Positions 5,043 through 12,490 of a stretch of DNA of 12,490 bases are shown piece by piece. Every line of letters begins with the position of its first letter. Position 1 is the stretch's first letter. A program made the translations under genes and the position numbers. Origin of the DNA: Kiritimatiellia bacterium (GTDB lineage Bacteria; Verrucomicrobiota; Kiritimatiellia; RFP12; UBA1067); contig JAFRBA010000041.1 in NCBI GenBank assembly GCA_017405115.1, positions 1 to 12,490 on the forward strand, given 5' to 3'. A model generated the notes under the pieces. It did no database searches, was not told the DNA's origin, and worked only from the letters and a program-made list of their open reading frames with translations.

Positions 5043-7532
5043 ATGAGAAGCAAGATTCTTGCCGCGGCGCTGGCTGCTGCTGCGGCTATGGCTGTGAACG
5101 GCGAGGACATGCGTCCGCCGTTCGACAAGAGCGACTACAAGGGCACCGTGGCGGTTCAGGTGAACCCGTGGTTCCCGCTCGACAAGCCGGCTGCGGACGC
5201 GTACGGCGGGCCGAACATACCGTGGATACGCTCCGGCGACGACGCGTGGCGTCGCGGCATGGAGCTTTGCGCGGAGTACGGCCTCACCGCGTTCGTGCCT
5301 GAGATAAACGAGCCGGGCGCGTGGACCGGCGTGTGGCGCGGGCTCCTCGACGCGGCGGCGCGGAGCGAGAACAAGGACCTGAAGGTCGGCATGTTCTTCG
5401 GCTTCTACTCGAAGACGGCCGACGACTCGATAAAGTCCATGAAGCGCATACTCGGACAGTTCCGCAAGGACCTGAAGGAGAATCCGCGCGTCCTTCGCGC
5501 AGGCGGCCACCCCGTCATGCTCGTCTACACGCCGTACAAGTATTCGATAGAGGAGTGGAAGCGCATCTTCGACTCGCTCGACGCCGAGTTCGGGCGCATG
5601 GTGTACCTCGCCAACTTCCGCTCGCTCGCGATGGCGCGCGGCGGCAGCGGCGCGACGGCGGAGCACTTCGAGGGCGAGCTTCGCAAGTTCCTGCAGGTGT
5701 TCGACGGCGTAAGCAACTACGGCTCGGCGGGAATCGCGTCGCAGCACATGTGCGCCGAGGTGCTGGGTCGCGTGATGAAGGAGTATCCCGGCAAGATATA
5801 CGAGGGCGGCATCCACTCGACGTACACCTGCCACTACCACATGGGCGGGCTTGAGGTGCACCTGAGCCGCGAGTGGCGCGACAGCGTCGAAACCTACTTC
5901 GCGTCCGACCCCGACAGCGAAATGCTCACGAACCTGTTCGACCACTACGAGAACTCTCTGGTGTTTCCGTGCTACGAGCGCGAGGACTTCCTGCTGAGGT
6001 ATCTTGAATGGGCCTTGTACAAGTGGAAGGGACGCAAGTTCCGCTTCGAGAAGGAGCCTGAGATCGTGCTTACGAACCACAACACGATACAGCTCGGCTG
6101 GGAGAACCTCGACTTCGAGGTGATGGCGTTTCCCATAGATTCCAAGGCGAAGGAGATTGAGGTCAGGCTCGAGATCTGCAACACGGCGGGAGAGGTTCTG
6201 CGCACGTTCAAGCCGCGCAAGATGACGCTCGACGACTTCAGGTGCGAGTCGTACTCCGTGCCGTCGACGTACTTCGCCGGCGAACGCGGGATCGTCCCGC
6301 GCGTGCGGTACACGTGGCAGGGCAAGGAGCGCTTCACGGACTTCAGCCCCATGACGCTCGTCTCTCCGTCGCTGAGGAGCTACCACATGTACTGGGCGCG
6401 CTCGACGCGCAACCGCCTTCGCACCGACGGGCGCGTCGACTGGACGATGGGCGGCGTCGCGCAGGGCGGCACGCTGGTCTCGAAGGGCGGACAGACCGTG
6501 TTCACCGGGTATCTCGCCAACAAGGGCTGGGTCGGCCCTGCGCAGGGCTACGCATTCACGACCGTCAAGCGCGACTGGAGCGACTTCTACCGCACGGCGG
6601 ACGGACGGCTCAAGGCGAAGATGCAGCAGGTGTTCGACCTGCCAGACCCTGGCGCGGGTCTCCACTACTACCACCTCGAGATCGAGAACTCCGGGGGCCG
6701 CAAGGCGCAGACGCTGCCGGTCTGGCACACGGACGGTTCGCGCGCCGGCGAGGTCGATCTGCCCGTGAAAAAGGAGGACGGCACGATTGCGTCGTACAGG
6801 ATCGAGGCCGCGCGTGTCCCGTTCTGGCACTATCCGTGCGATTCCGATGCGGGCAGGTTCCTGCTCGACGCATCGGGCTACAGGCACAACGGCTCCGTTC
6901 GCGGCTCTGGCTATGGCGGCGGGCACCTCGGCCACCAGGGCTACAACCACTACCACAACGGTGCGCTCGAAGCTCCGTCTGACGCGTTCCGCACGGTATG
7001 GAGAAGCGACGGACACGGGAAGGGCTACCTTTCGTTCAATGGCTCCAACGACTATGTGGTCGTCATGGGCGGCACGGCGTTTCCGGGCGCGTCGACGTAC
7101 GAGATCGAGGTGCGTCCGGCGGAGCTTGGCCGCGAGATGGGGCTCTTCGGCAGCGGCAACAACCAGATATCGCTGGACGTGCTCGCCGACGGACGCGTCC
7201 GCGTGGCGCGGCGGAGCGAGAACGAGGGCGTCGCGGGAGCGCCGCGTAAGGGCGCGTTCGTGAACCGAGAGGTCGTGTCGGAGGCGCGGCTCGAGCCTGG
7301 CAGGTGGACGAAGATACAGGCCGTCTACGACCTTCGCAAGCTGAAGCTCTACGTCGGCGGCAAGCTGCAGGGCGAGGTCGACTCCGCGCCGATAGCGAAC
7401 CACGAGTGGGAGACGCACCTCATCATCGGCGCGAAGTGCTCGTGGGTGTGGAACCCGAAGGACAACTTCAAGGGCGACCTCCGCGGCATCCGCATCTACG
7501 GCCGCAACCTCGCGCCGGGCGAGTTCCTGTAG
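5043..7532 (+). CDS. Secreted GH71-like protein with C-terminal LamG domain
   Basis: An 829-residue exported protein. Residues 1-20 form a signal peptide (MRSKILAAALAAAAAMAVNG). Residues of about 35-340 look like a TIM-barrel of the GH71/GH99-like type: a substrate-gathering start (VAVQVNPWFPLDKP), a G-L-T-A-F-V-P-E strand near 82-89, the stretch NPRVLRAGGHPVMLVYTPYKY, and the motif TNLFDHYENSLVFPCYE around 297-313. That motif resembles the W-N-D-x-x-E-x-x-x-x-x-P strand of these families, with D300 and E303 as candidate acidic residues. A middle beta-rich region follows. From about 600 (DASGYRHNGSV, then YLSFNGSNDYVVV, and DLRGIRIYGRNLAPGEF at the end) it is a LamG/concanavalin-like domain, with a Gly/His/Tyr-rich insertion at about 620-640. 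The likely role is polysaccharide degradation (alpha-glucan by family analogy); substrate is uncertain. ATG 5043 has AAAGGA eight bases upstream. Confidence 0.7.
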   Translation: MRSKILAAALAAAAAMAVNGEDMRPPFDKSDYKGTVAVQVNPWFPLDKPAADAYGGPNIPWIRSGDDAWRRGMELCAEYGLTAFVPEINEPGAWTGVWRGLLDAAARSENKDLKVGMFFGFYSKTADDSIKSMKRILGQFRKDLKENPRVLRAGGHPVMLVYTPYKYSIEEWKRIFDSLDAEFGRMVYLANFRSLAMARGGSGATAEHFEGELRKFLQVFDGVSNYGSAGIASQHMCAEVLGRVMKEYPGKIYEGGIHSTYTCHYHMGGLEVHLSREWRDSVETYFASDPDSEMLTNLFDHYENSLVFPCYEREDFLLRYLEWALYKWKGRKFRFEKEPEIVLTNHNTIQLGWENLDFEVMAFPIDSKAKEIEVRLEICNTAGEVLRTFKPRKMTLDDFRCESYSVPSTYFAGERGIVPRVRYTWQGKERFTDFSPMTLVSPSLRSYHMYWARSTRNRLRTDGRVDWTMGGVAQGGTLVSKGGQTVFTGYLANKGWVGPAQGYAFTTVKRDWSDFYRTADGRLKAKMQQVFDLPDPGAGLHYYHLEIENSGGRKAQTLPVWHTDGSRAGEVDLPVKKEDGTIASYRIEAARVPFWHYPCDSDAGRFLLDASGYRHNGSVRGSGYGGGHLGHQGYNHYHNGALEAPSDAFRTVWRSDGHGKGYLSFNGSNDYVVVMGGTAFPGASTYEIEVRPAELGREMGLFGSGNNQISLDVLADGRVRVARRSENEGVAGAPRKGAFVNREVVSEARLEPGRWTKIQAVYDLRKLKLYVGGKLQGEVDSAPIANHEWETHLIIGAKCSWVWNPKDNFKGDLRGIRIYGRNLAPGEFL

Positions 7533-7580
7533 CGTGACGCAGCAGGCGGGGCTTCCTTTCAGCGCAAAGGCGCCGGTTCG

Positions 7581-7589
7581 TGGTATAAT
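7581..7589 (+). promoter_or_regulatory. Extended -10 promoter TGGTATAAT of the histidine kinase gene
   Basis: TATAAT occupies 7584-7589. Taking the last T as -7 puts the transcription start at 7596, exactly the A of an ATG. The transcript would be leaderless, and the upstream in-frame ATG at 7590 would not be transcribed from this promoter. Confidence 0.75.
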
Positions 7590-7595
7590 ATGCGC

Positions 7596-10274
7596 ATGAA
7601 TGCATCAGAAGGAAGTTCAGGCGGCGTCCCGAGGCAGGGGGCGTTCTCTCGCAGCATACATTCCATCCGCACGCGTTACTCGATATCCACGGCGGTCTTT
7701 CTGCTGACGCTTCTGGCGCTTTTCTACGCTGGAGGGCGCGTGGTGCTCGTGCATCTCGTCCGCGATGCCGAGGCCAGGGTCAAGGAGATCGGGTCCGACC
7801 TCTCCCGCATCGCCTACCGCGATGCGGAGCGCGCGCGCCACCGCATCCTCGCCTGCCTGGACGAGGCGCAGCCAGGCACCGGGGCCGTAGACCTCCGCGA
7901 ACTCGTTTCGCCCAGCGGGCGCGAGCCGGTCATATCCCTCGCCGTCAGGCTCTCGGAAGACGGAGAGCCGGTCGAGGGCTTCTGCCGCAACGTTCGCGGC
8001 GAGGTGGTGCCCGTCTCGGAGTCGCGCCTCGCGATCTACCGCGAGACGATGTCCGCCTGGTGCCAGAGCCTTTCCGCGGGACAGGGCGGCGACACCAACC
8101 CCGTAGGGCTCATGCGCCTTGTGGGCCGCCAGCACTACGTCACCATCTGCCGCAGGGGCGGTGCCTTCCTCGCGGTGGGCGTGCCGTTCGACGCCGACGA
8201 GTTCGCCAGGTCCATGAGCGACAACCACTCCGGCATGTCGATTCGCGTGACGAACAGGAATTCCGACATCGTCGCGCGGACCAGGGCCAGGGGCCCTGCG
8301 GACGGGAGCGCGCGGAACAGCTTCGGCTTCGCGCCGCTCTTCTCCGAGGCGGCCAGCTTCTACTCCGGCGGCTTCTGGGATCTCGACGCCGTGCCGTTCG
8401 AGGCTGTCTTCGCGGTGCGCGACATAGTCGGCAACGCCATAACGATGATTGCGGTCTCCCTGCCGCGCACTCTTTCGTCGGTCGCCGCGCTCGCCATCAG
8501 CAGGCTCACGTTCTTCGTCGCGCTGGTGGGCATACTCGTCGTCCTGCCGATATTCTGGATACAGGGCAGGATGCTGCTCAACCCGCTCTCCCGCATGACT
8601 AAGGCCGTCCTGGAGCTTGGCGAGCGGCACCAGGCGGCGGGCTGCCCGAGACTCGAATGGGAGGGCAAGGACGAGTTCGCCATGCTTGCCGCGTCCGTTA
8701 ACAGGATGCTGGAGACGGTGTCGGCCCGCACCGTGGCGATAGCCCAGATGGAGCAGCGCCACAAGGCCCTCATAGGCTGCCTTCCGGACGCGGTCGCGAT
8801 ATTCGACTCCCGGGGAAAGCTCGTGACCGTCTCGAAGGAGGCCGAGGGCGTCGAGCCTCTGCCGGGCTTCCGCCACGGCGAGCCTCCTGACGCGGCGGTC
8901 TTCGGCGCCGGCGACGTGGACGAGTTCGCCCGCGCGCTGGCAGAGACCTTCGCGACAGGGTCGATCGGCAGGGTGCGGCTCAAGGTGCAGCGTCCCGAGG
9001 GCGTGCCGCGCTCGGTGCCGACGCGCCACTTCGAGCTACGCCTCACGCGTATGGACGAGCACTTCGTCATGGCGATCGTGCGCGACGTGTCCGCCGAGGT
9101 GGCGGAGCACAAGCTTCGCCTCGCGGCCGAGCAGCGCGCGCTCGACAGCTCGAAGCGCGAGTCGCTGACGGCTCTCGCCGCGGGCATCGCCCACGACATG
9201 AACAACGTGCTGTCCGTGATGCTCCAGGCGGCCGAGGCCGCGGACGCCGAGGCGGACGCCGCAGGCCCGGCGAAGGCGCTGGAGGTCATCCGCGATGCCG
9301 TCCGCCGGGGTGCGGCCATGATGCGCGAGCTCACGACTTACGCCGGGGAAAACAAGATAACGCTCATGCGCGCCCATTCGCGGCTGGTCGTCGAGGACGT
9401 CCGCCAGCTCGCCTCCCGTCTCGTCGGCAGGAACATCGTCCTCACCATCGACGCGGACGACGCGACGCCGGACGTGGACGTCGACCCCAACCAGTTCTGG
9501 AAGGTGCTCTTCAACATAGTCAAGAACGCCGGGGAGGCGATAGGTTCGCGTCCCGGCCACATCAGCCTGAGCGCGGTGCCGTTCGAGATGACGCACGAAG
9601 AGGCTTCCGACTTCGTCTCGGAGCATCCCCTCGCCGAGGGCAGGGGCGTGCTGTTCCGCATCCGCGACGACGGGCCCGGCATCGAGCCCGGCATCCTCGG
9701 CCGCATCTTCGACCCGTACGTCTCCTCCAAGTCGCTGGGGCGCGGGCTCGGGCTTGCGACGGTGCGGACGATCGTGGAGGCCCACGGCGGCGGCCTTCGC
9801 GTGCGCAGCCGGCTTGACGAGGGGACCGAGTTCCAGGTCTTCCTGCCGGCTTCGACCCTGCCCGAGGCGGAGCCGCAGCCGGAGAAGCCCGCGGACAGCG
9901 TTGCGGAGCAGCAGGCGCTCTCCGGCGACGTGCTGGTCGTGGACAACGACGAGTCGATACTCAAGACGATATCCATCCTGCTGAAGGCGCTTAAGCTCGA
10001 GCCGCGTGTCGCGCGCGACCGCCGCGAGGCTCTGGCCGTCGTGCGCCGCCGCGCCTCGCAGCTGCGCGCGATCATACTCGACGCGCACCTCGGCGGCATA
10101 GACACCGTGCGGCTCCTCCGCGCGTTCCGCGTCGCCGCTCCGCAGGTCCGCGTAATCGTGTCGTCCGGCTCATCTGAGGACGAGATTCGCGAGATGTTCA
10201 GCGGTCATCCCTACGACGTGTTCCTCGCCAAGCCGTACACGCTTGCGGAGCTGCGCAGGGTCGTAGGGGGCTAG
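7596..10274 (+). CDS. Membrane hybrid sensor histidine kinase with C-terminal receiver domain
   Basis: About 892 residues from ATG 7596 (the ATG at 7590 adds two residues but abuts the -10 box). TM1 lies at about residues 30-48, a periplasmic sensor region at 50-300, TM2 at about 301-323 (FFVALVGILVVLPIFWI), then HAMP (RMLLNPLSRMTKAVLELG...DEFAMLAASVNRML) and a PAS-like segment starting HKALIGCLPDAVAIFDSRGK. The HisKA phospho-acceptor is H533 in AAGIAHDMNNVL (NtrB-like HDxNN). The ATPase has N box IVKNAGEAI, G1 DDGPGI, F box IFDPYVSS and G2 GRGLGLATV. The receiver has acidic pair VVDNDES, phospho-acceptor Asp829 in IILDAHLGG, SSGSS and the conserved Lys in FLAKPYT. All catalytic positions are present. 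No DNA-binding response regulator adjoins it, so the output partner is elsewhere. The ligand of the sensor domain is unknown. It has its own promoter. Confidence 0.92.
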   Translation: MNASEGSSGGVPRQGAFSRSIHSIRTRYSISTAVFLLTLLALFYAGGRVVLVHLVRDAEARVKEIGSDLSRIAYRDAERARHRILACLDEAQPGTGAVDLRELVSPSGREPVISLAVRLSEDGEPVEGFCRNVRGEVVPVSESRLAIYRETMSAWCQSLSAGQGGDTNPVGLMRLVGRQHYVTICRRGGAFLAVGVPFDADEFARSMSDNHSGMSIRVTNRNSDIVARTRARGPADGSARNSFGFAPLFSEAASFYSGGFWDLDAVPFEAVFAVRDIVGNAITMIAVSLPRTLSSVAALAISRLTFFVALVGILVVLPIFWIQGRMLLNPLSRMTKAVLELGERHQAAGCPRLEWEGKDEFAMLAASVNRMLETVSARTVAIAQMEQRHKALIGCLPDAVAIFDSRGKLVTVSKEAEGVEPLPGFRHGEPPDAAVFGAGDVDEFARALAETFATGSIGRVRLKVQRPEGVPRSVPTRHFELRLTRMDEHFVMAIVRDVSAEVAEHKLRLAAEQRALDSSKRESLTALAAGIAHDMNNVLSVMLQAAEAADAEADAAGPAKALEVIRDAVRRGAAMMRELTTYAGENKITLMRAHSRLVVEDVRQLASRLVGRNIVLTIDADDATPDVDVDPNQFWKVLFNIVKNAGEAIGSRPGHISLSAVPFEMTHEEASDFVSEHPLAEGRGVLFRIRDDGPGIEPGILGRIFDPYVSSKSLGRGLGLATVRTIVEAHGGGLRVRSRLDEGTEFQVFLPASTLPEAEPQPEKPADSVAEQQALSGDVLVVDNDESILKTISILLKALKLEPRVARDRREALAVVRRRASQLRAIILDAHLGGIDTVRLLRAFRVAAPQVRVIVSSGSSEDEIREMFSGHPYDVFLAKPYTLAELRRVVGG

Positions 10275-10295
10275 CGGGCCGGCCGGCGGCAGAAA

Positions 10296-10304
10296 TGGTA
10301 TAAT
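10296..10304 (+). promoter_or_regulatory. Extended -10 promoter TGGTATAAT of tex
   Basis: TATAAT at 10299-10304 with upstream TGG, directly after the kinase stop codon (10272-10274). The predicted start at about 10311 leaves a three-base leader before ATG 10314. The upstream DNA (GGGCCGGCCGGCGGC) has no -35 element. Confidence 0.75.
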
Positions 10305-10313
10305 ACTCACCCT

Positions 10314-12490
10314 ATGGAAAACGCAGGAATTCTCGCCCGCGTCGCTGCGGAAGTCGGCGTCGGGGCTGGCCAGGCAACGGCTGTCGCAAGGCTTCTCGCG
10401 GACGGCTCTACCGTGCCGTTCATCGCGCGCTACCGCAAGGAGGCGCACGGCAACCTCGACGAAGTGCAGATCGGCAAGATACAGGAGCGCCTCGCCTACT
10501 ACAACGAGCTGGAGGAGCGGAAGGCGACGGTGCTGAAGTCCATCGAGGATCAGGGCAAGCTCACCGACGAGCTGCGCGAGAAGATCGCCGGCTGCTGGCA
10601 GAAGAGCGCGCTCGAGGACCTCTACCAGCCATACAAGCCGAAGCGCCGCACGCGCGCTCAGGTCGCGAAGGAGAAGGGGTACGAGCCGCTGGCGGACGAC
10701 ATATGGAACGGCGCCGCGTTCTCCGGGTCCGACGAGGACCTGCAGTTCGCCCGCGACATCATCGCGGAGCGCATAGCCGACATGGCCGACGTGCGCGGAT
10801 GCGTGCGCCAGGCGTTCGTGACGAAGTCGAAGGTGCGGAGCGAGGTCGCGAGCCCCAAGCCGGCGGAGCCGACGAAGTTCGAGCAGTACTACGACTTCGA
10901 GGAGCCGCTCGCGACCATTCCGTCGCACCGCTACCTCGCCATCCGCCGCGGACAGAAGGAGGGCGTGCTCTGGGTTCGTCTTGAGCTGGACAGGGAGCCT
11001 GTCGTCGAGCAGATGATGAGCCTCGTCGCGAAGGCCGCGCCGGGCTGCGCGCGGCCGTCCGCCGCGGAGCAGATTCGCCTTGCCGCGGAAGACGCCTACA
11101 AGCGGTTGCTGGCGCCGAGCTGCGAGATAGACGCGACTGTGGAGAAAAAGATGGCGGCTGACCGCGCGGCCGTCGAGGTGTTTGCGGAGAACCTGCGGCA
11201 CCTCCTCCTGGCCTCTCCGCTGGGCGAGAAGGCCGTCCTGGCGATCGACCCGGGCATTCGCACCGGATGCAAGGTCGCGATGATGGACTCCACCGGCAAG
11301 TACCTCGGCAAGACCGTGATCTATCCGACCCAGAAGCCGGCGGAGGCCGAGAAGGCGATTGCGCTCATAGTCTACAAGTACAAGGCCGAGGCGATCGCCG
11401 TCGGCAACGGAACGGCGGGGCGCGAGACCGAGGCGTTCGTGCGCGAGACGCTGAAGAAGCTGCACGCCCAGCACCCCGAGGTGCCGATTCCGATAGTGGT
11501 GAGCGTCAGCGAGGCGGGGGCGTCAGTGTACTCGGCGTCCGAGATCGCCCGCAAGGAGTTCCCCGACCTCGACCTCACCGTGCGCGGCGCGATCTCGATT
11601 GGCCGCCGCCTGCAGGACCCCCTCGCCGAGCTCGTGAAGATCGACCCGAAGGCGATAGGCGTCGGGCAGTACCAGCACGACGTGCACCAGCCGCTTCTCG
11701 GCAGCAAGCTCGACGAAGTCGTCGTGAGCTGCGTGAACGGCGTCGGCGTGGAGCTGAACACGGCGTCGGCCCCGCTGCTGGAGCGCGTGTCGGGCCTCAC
11801 CCCGGCGCTCGCCAAGGCGATAGTGGAGTGGCGCGACGCCAACGGGAAGTTCTCGAGCCGCGAGCAGCTCAAGAAGGTGAAAGGCCTCGGGCCCAAGGCG
11901 TTCGAGCAGTGCGCGGGCTTCCTGCGCATCCGCGGCGCGGCGAATCCGCTGGACGCGTCGGCCGTGCATCCGGAGCGCTACGCGCTCGTGGAGCGGATGG
12001 CGGCGGACGTCGGCCTCGGAGTCGGCGACCTCGTCGGCAACTCCATGGCGGCGAAGAAGATCGACATCAGGCGCTACATAACGAACGACGTCGGCGAGCC
12101 GACGCTGAAGGATATCGTGTCCGAGCTGATGAAGCCGGGGCGCGACCCGCGCAAGACGTTCGAGCCGCCAAAGTTCCGCGAGGACGTGACGAAGATCGAG
12201 GACGTGCGCGAGGGCATGAGGCTCGAGGGAGTCGTCACGAACGTGACGGCCTTCGGCGCGTTCGTGGACATAGGCGTTCACCAGGACGGGCTCGTACACG
12301 TCTCGGAGCTCTCTGACAACTTTGTGACGGACCCTGCGGCCGTTGTGAAGGCGGGGGACAGGCTGATGGTCACGGTCATAGGCGTCGACCGCGCGCGCCA
12401 GCGCATCTCGCTCTCGGCGAAGTCGAAGCCGACTGTCGGCGGCGCGGCAGGAGGCGGGGCCGCCCCGGCTGGCCGCCGCGGGCCGCGCAC
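10314..12490 (+). CDS. tex: Tex family RNA-binding transcription accessory protein (3' end outside window)
   Basis: An open frame of 725 codons runs off the right edge with no stop. The start MENAGILARVAAEVG is followed by the Tex signature TVPFIARYRKEAHGNLDEVQ and LEDLYQPYKPKRRTRAQ of the N-terminal helical domain. The YqgF/RNase-H-like domain begins near residue 308 (VLAIDPGIRTGCKVAMMDS). The double helix-hairpin-helix segment spans about 480-540 (VELNTASAPLLERVSGLTP, then KVKGLGPKAFEQCAGFLRI). The S1 domain spans about 632-702 (GMRLEGVVTNVTAFGAFVDIG...GLVHVSELSDN). A Gly/Ala/Pro/Arg-rich tail begins at the edge. Tex proteins are about 720-790 residues, so only a few tens of residues are missing. 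Tex is a cytoplasmic nucleic-acid-binding protein linked to transcription and translation. ATG 10314 is selected by the family start and by the promoter nine bases upstream. Confidence 0.97.
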   Translation, partial: MENAGILARVAAEVGVGAGQATAVARLLADGSTVPFIARYRKEAHGNLDEVQIGKIQERLAYYNELEERKATVLKSIEDQGKLTDELREKIAGCWQKSALEDLYQPYKPKRRTRAQVAKEKGYEPLADDIWNGAAFSGSDEDLQFARDIIAERIADMADVRGCVRQAFVTKSKVRSEVASPKPAEPTKFEQYYDFEEPLATIPSHRYLAIRRGQKEGVLWVRLELDREPVVEQMMSLVAKAAPGCARPSAAEQIRLAAEDAYKRLLAPSCEIDATVEKKMAADRAAVEVFAENLRHLLLASPLGEKAVLAIDPGIRTGCKVAMMDSTGKYLGKTVIYPTQKPAEAEKAIALIVYKYKAEAIAVGNGTAGRETEAFVRETLKKLHAQHPEVPIPIVVSVSEAGASVYSASEIARKEFPDLDLTVRGAISIGRRLQDPLAELVKIDPKAIGVGQYQHDVHQPLLGSKLDEVVVSCVNGVGVELNTASAPLLERVSGLTPALAKAIVEWRDANGKFSSREQLKKVKGLGPKAFEQCAGFLRIRGAANPLDASAVHPERYALVERMAADVGLGVGDLVGNSMAAKKIDIRRYITNDVGEPTLKDIVSELMKPGRDPRKTFEPPKFREDVTKIEDVREGMRLEGVVTNVTAFGAFVDIGVHQDGLVHVSELSDNFVTDPAAVVKAGDRLMVTVIGVDRARQRISLSAKSKPTVGGAAGGGAAPAGRRGPR

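Noticed and set aside
521..5128. Minus-strand frames 521-751 and 4847-5128 sharing the peptide SWRKVRHEFYAM
   Set aside because: The similarity results from the 105-bp DNA repeat. The codon-change pattern supports coding on the + strand, since five of eight coding differences are synonymous there.
5001..7418. An 805-codon open frame on the minus strand opposite the GH71-like gene
   Set aside because: Its translation is Arg/Val/Ala-rich without domain motifs, and it mirrors the high-GC codon bias of a well-supported + strand gene with signal peptide and LamG domain. It is a shadow frame.
7548..7575. Terminator-like pairing CCTTT/AAAGG flanked by GGCG/CGCC after the GH71-like gene
   Set aside because: Only five plus four base pairs with a six-base bulge and no T-run; too weak to annotate.
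7617..11474. Other long minus-strand frames opposite the kinase and tex genes (7617-9029, 9036-10088, 10170-11474)
   Set aside because: All lie antisense to strongly motif-supported genes and show the low-complexity Arg/Ala/His composition of GC-rich shadows.

Overview
The window is a GC-rich bacterial chromosome segment with every supported gene on the + strand. The gene families fit the PVC superphylum, most likely a Kiritimatiellota/Lentisphaerota-type gut or rumen bacterium. They include a golvesin-type domain protein, a secreted SUMF1/FGE-fold protein, a secreted GH71-like protein with a LamG domain, an orphan hybrid histidine kinase and Tex. The taxonomic call is inference from gene families, not from a marker gene.

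Layout: (1) 1-513 is the 3' end of a gene whose C-terminal domain resembles the golvesin/Xly CBD-like fold. (2) 551-676 is a broken-off C-terminus of a SUMF1-family gene, followed by a perfect 12-bp stem-loop. (3) 753-1886 encodes an archaeal-type AAA ATPase. (4) 1887-2191 is a non-coding stretch with an inverted repeat and a 21-bp tandem duplication. (5) 2192-4910 is a tight putative operon: ECF-like sigma factor, membrane anti-sigma factor whose 3' end encodes an in-frame secreted peptide with its own ribosome binding site, and a secreted SUMF1-fold protein. (6) 4907-5011 is a second copy of the SUMF1-tail/stem-loop repeat. (7) 5043-7532 is a secreted GH71-like protein with a LamG domain. 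(8) 7596-10274 is a membrane hybrid histidine kinase. (9) 10314 to the right edge is tex, lacking only its extreme C-terminus.

The main unusual feature is that the ATPase/sigma/anti-sigma/SUMF1 block, visibly less GC-rich than its flanks, is bracketed by two direct copies of a 105-bp sequence. Each copy holds the last 17 codons of a SUMF1-family gene, a TAG-TGA double stop and an inverted repeat. The copies match at 94 of 105 positions, and all 11 differences lie in the first 68 bases; the last 37 bases, containing the stem-loop, are identical. This suggests a cassette-like or recombining surface-protein locus. The codon pattern of the left fragment also permits a hypothesis of diversity-generating-retroelement targets, although no reverse transcriptase or template repeat is present here.

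Three genes (753, 7596, 10314) have the motif TGGTATAAT ending 6-9 bases before the start codon, which implies leaderless or nearly leaderless mRNAs. The sigma-operon genes and the GH71-like gene instead have purine-rich ribosome binding sites.
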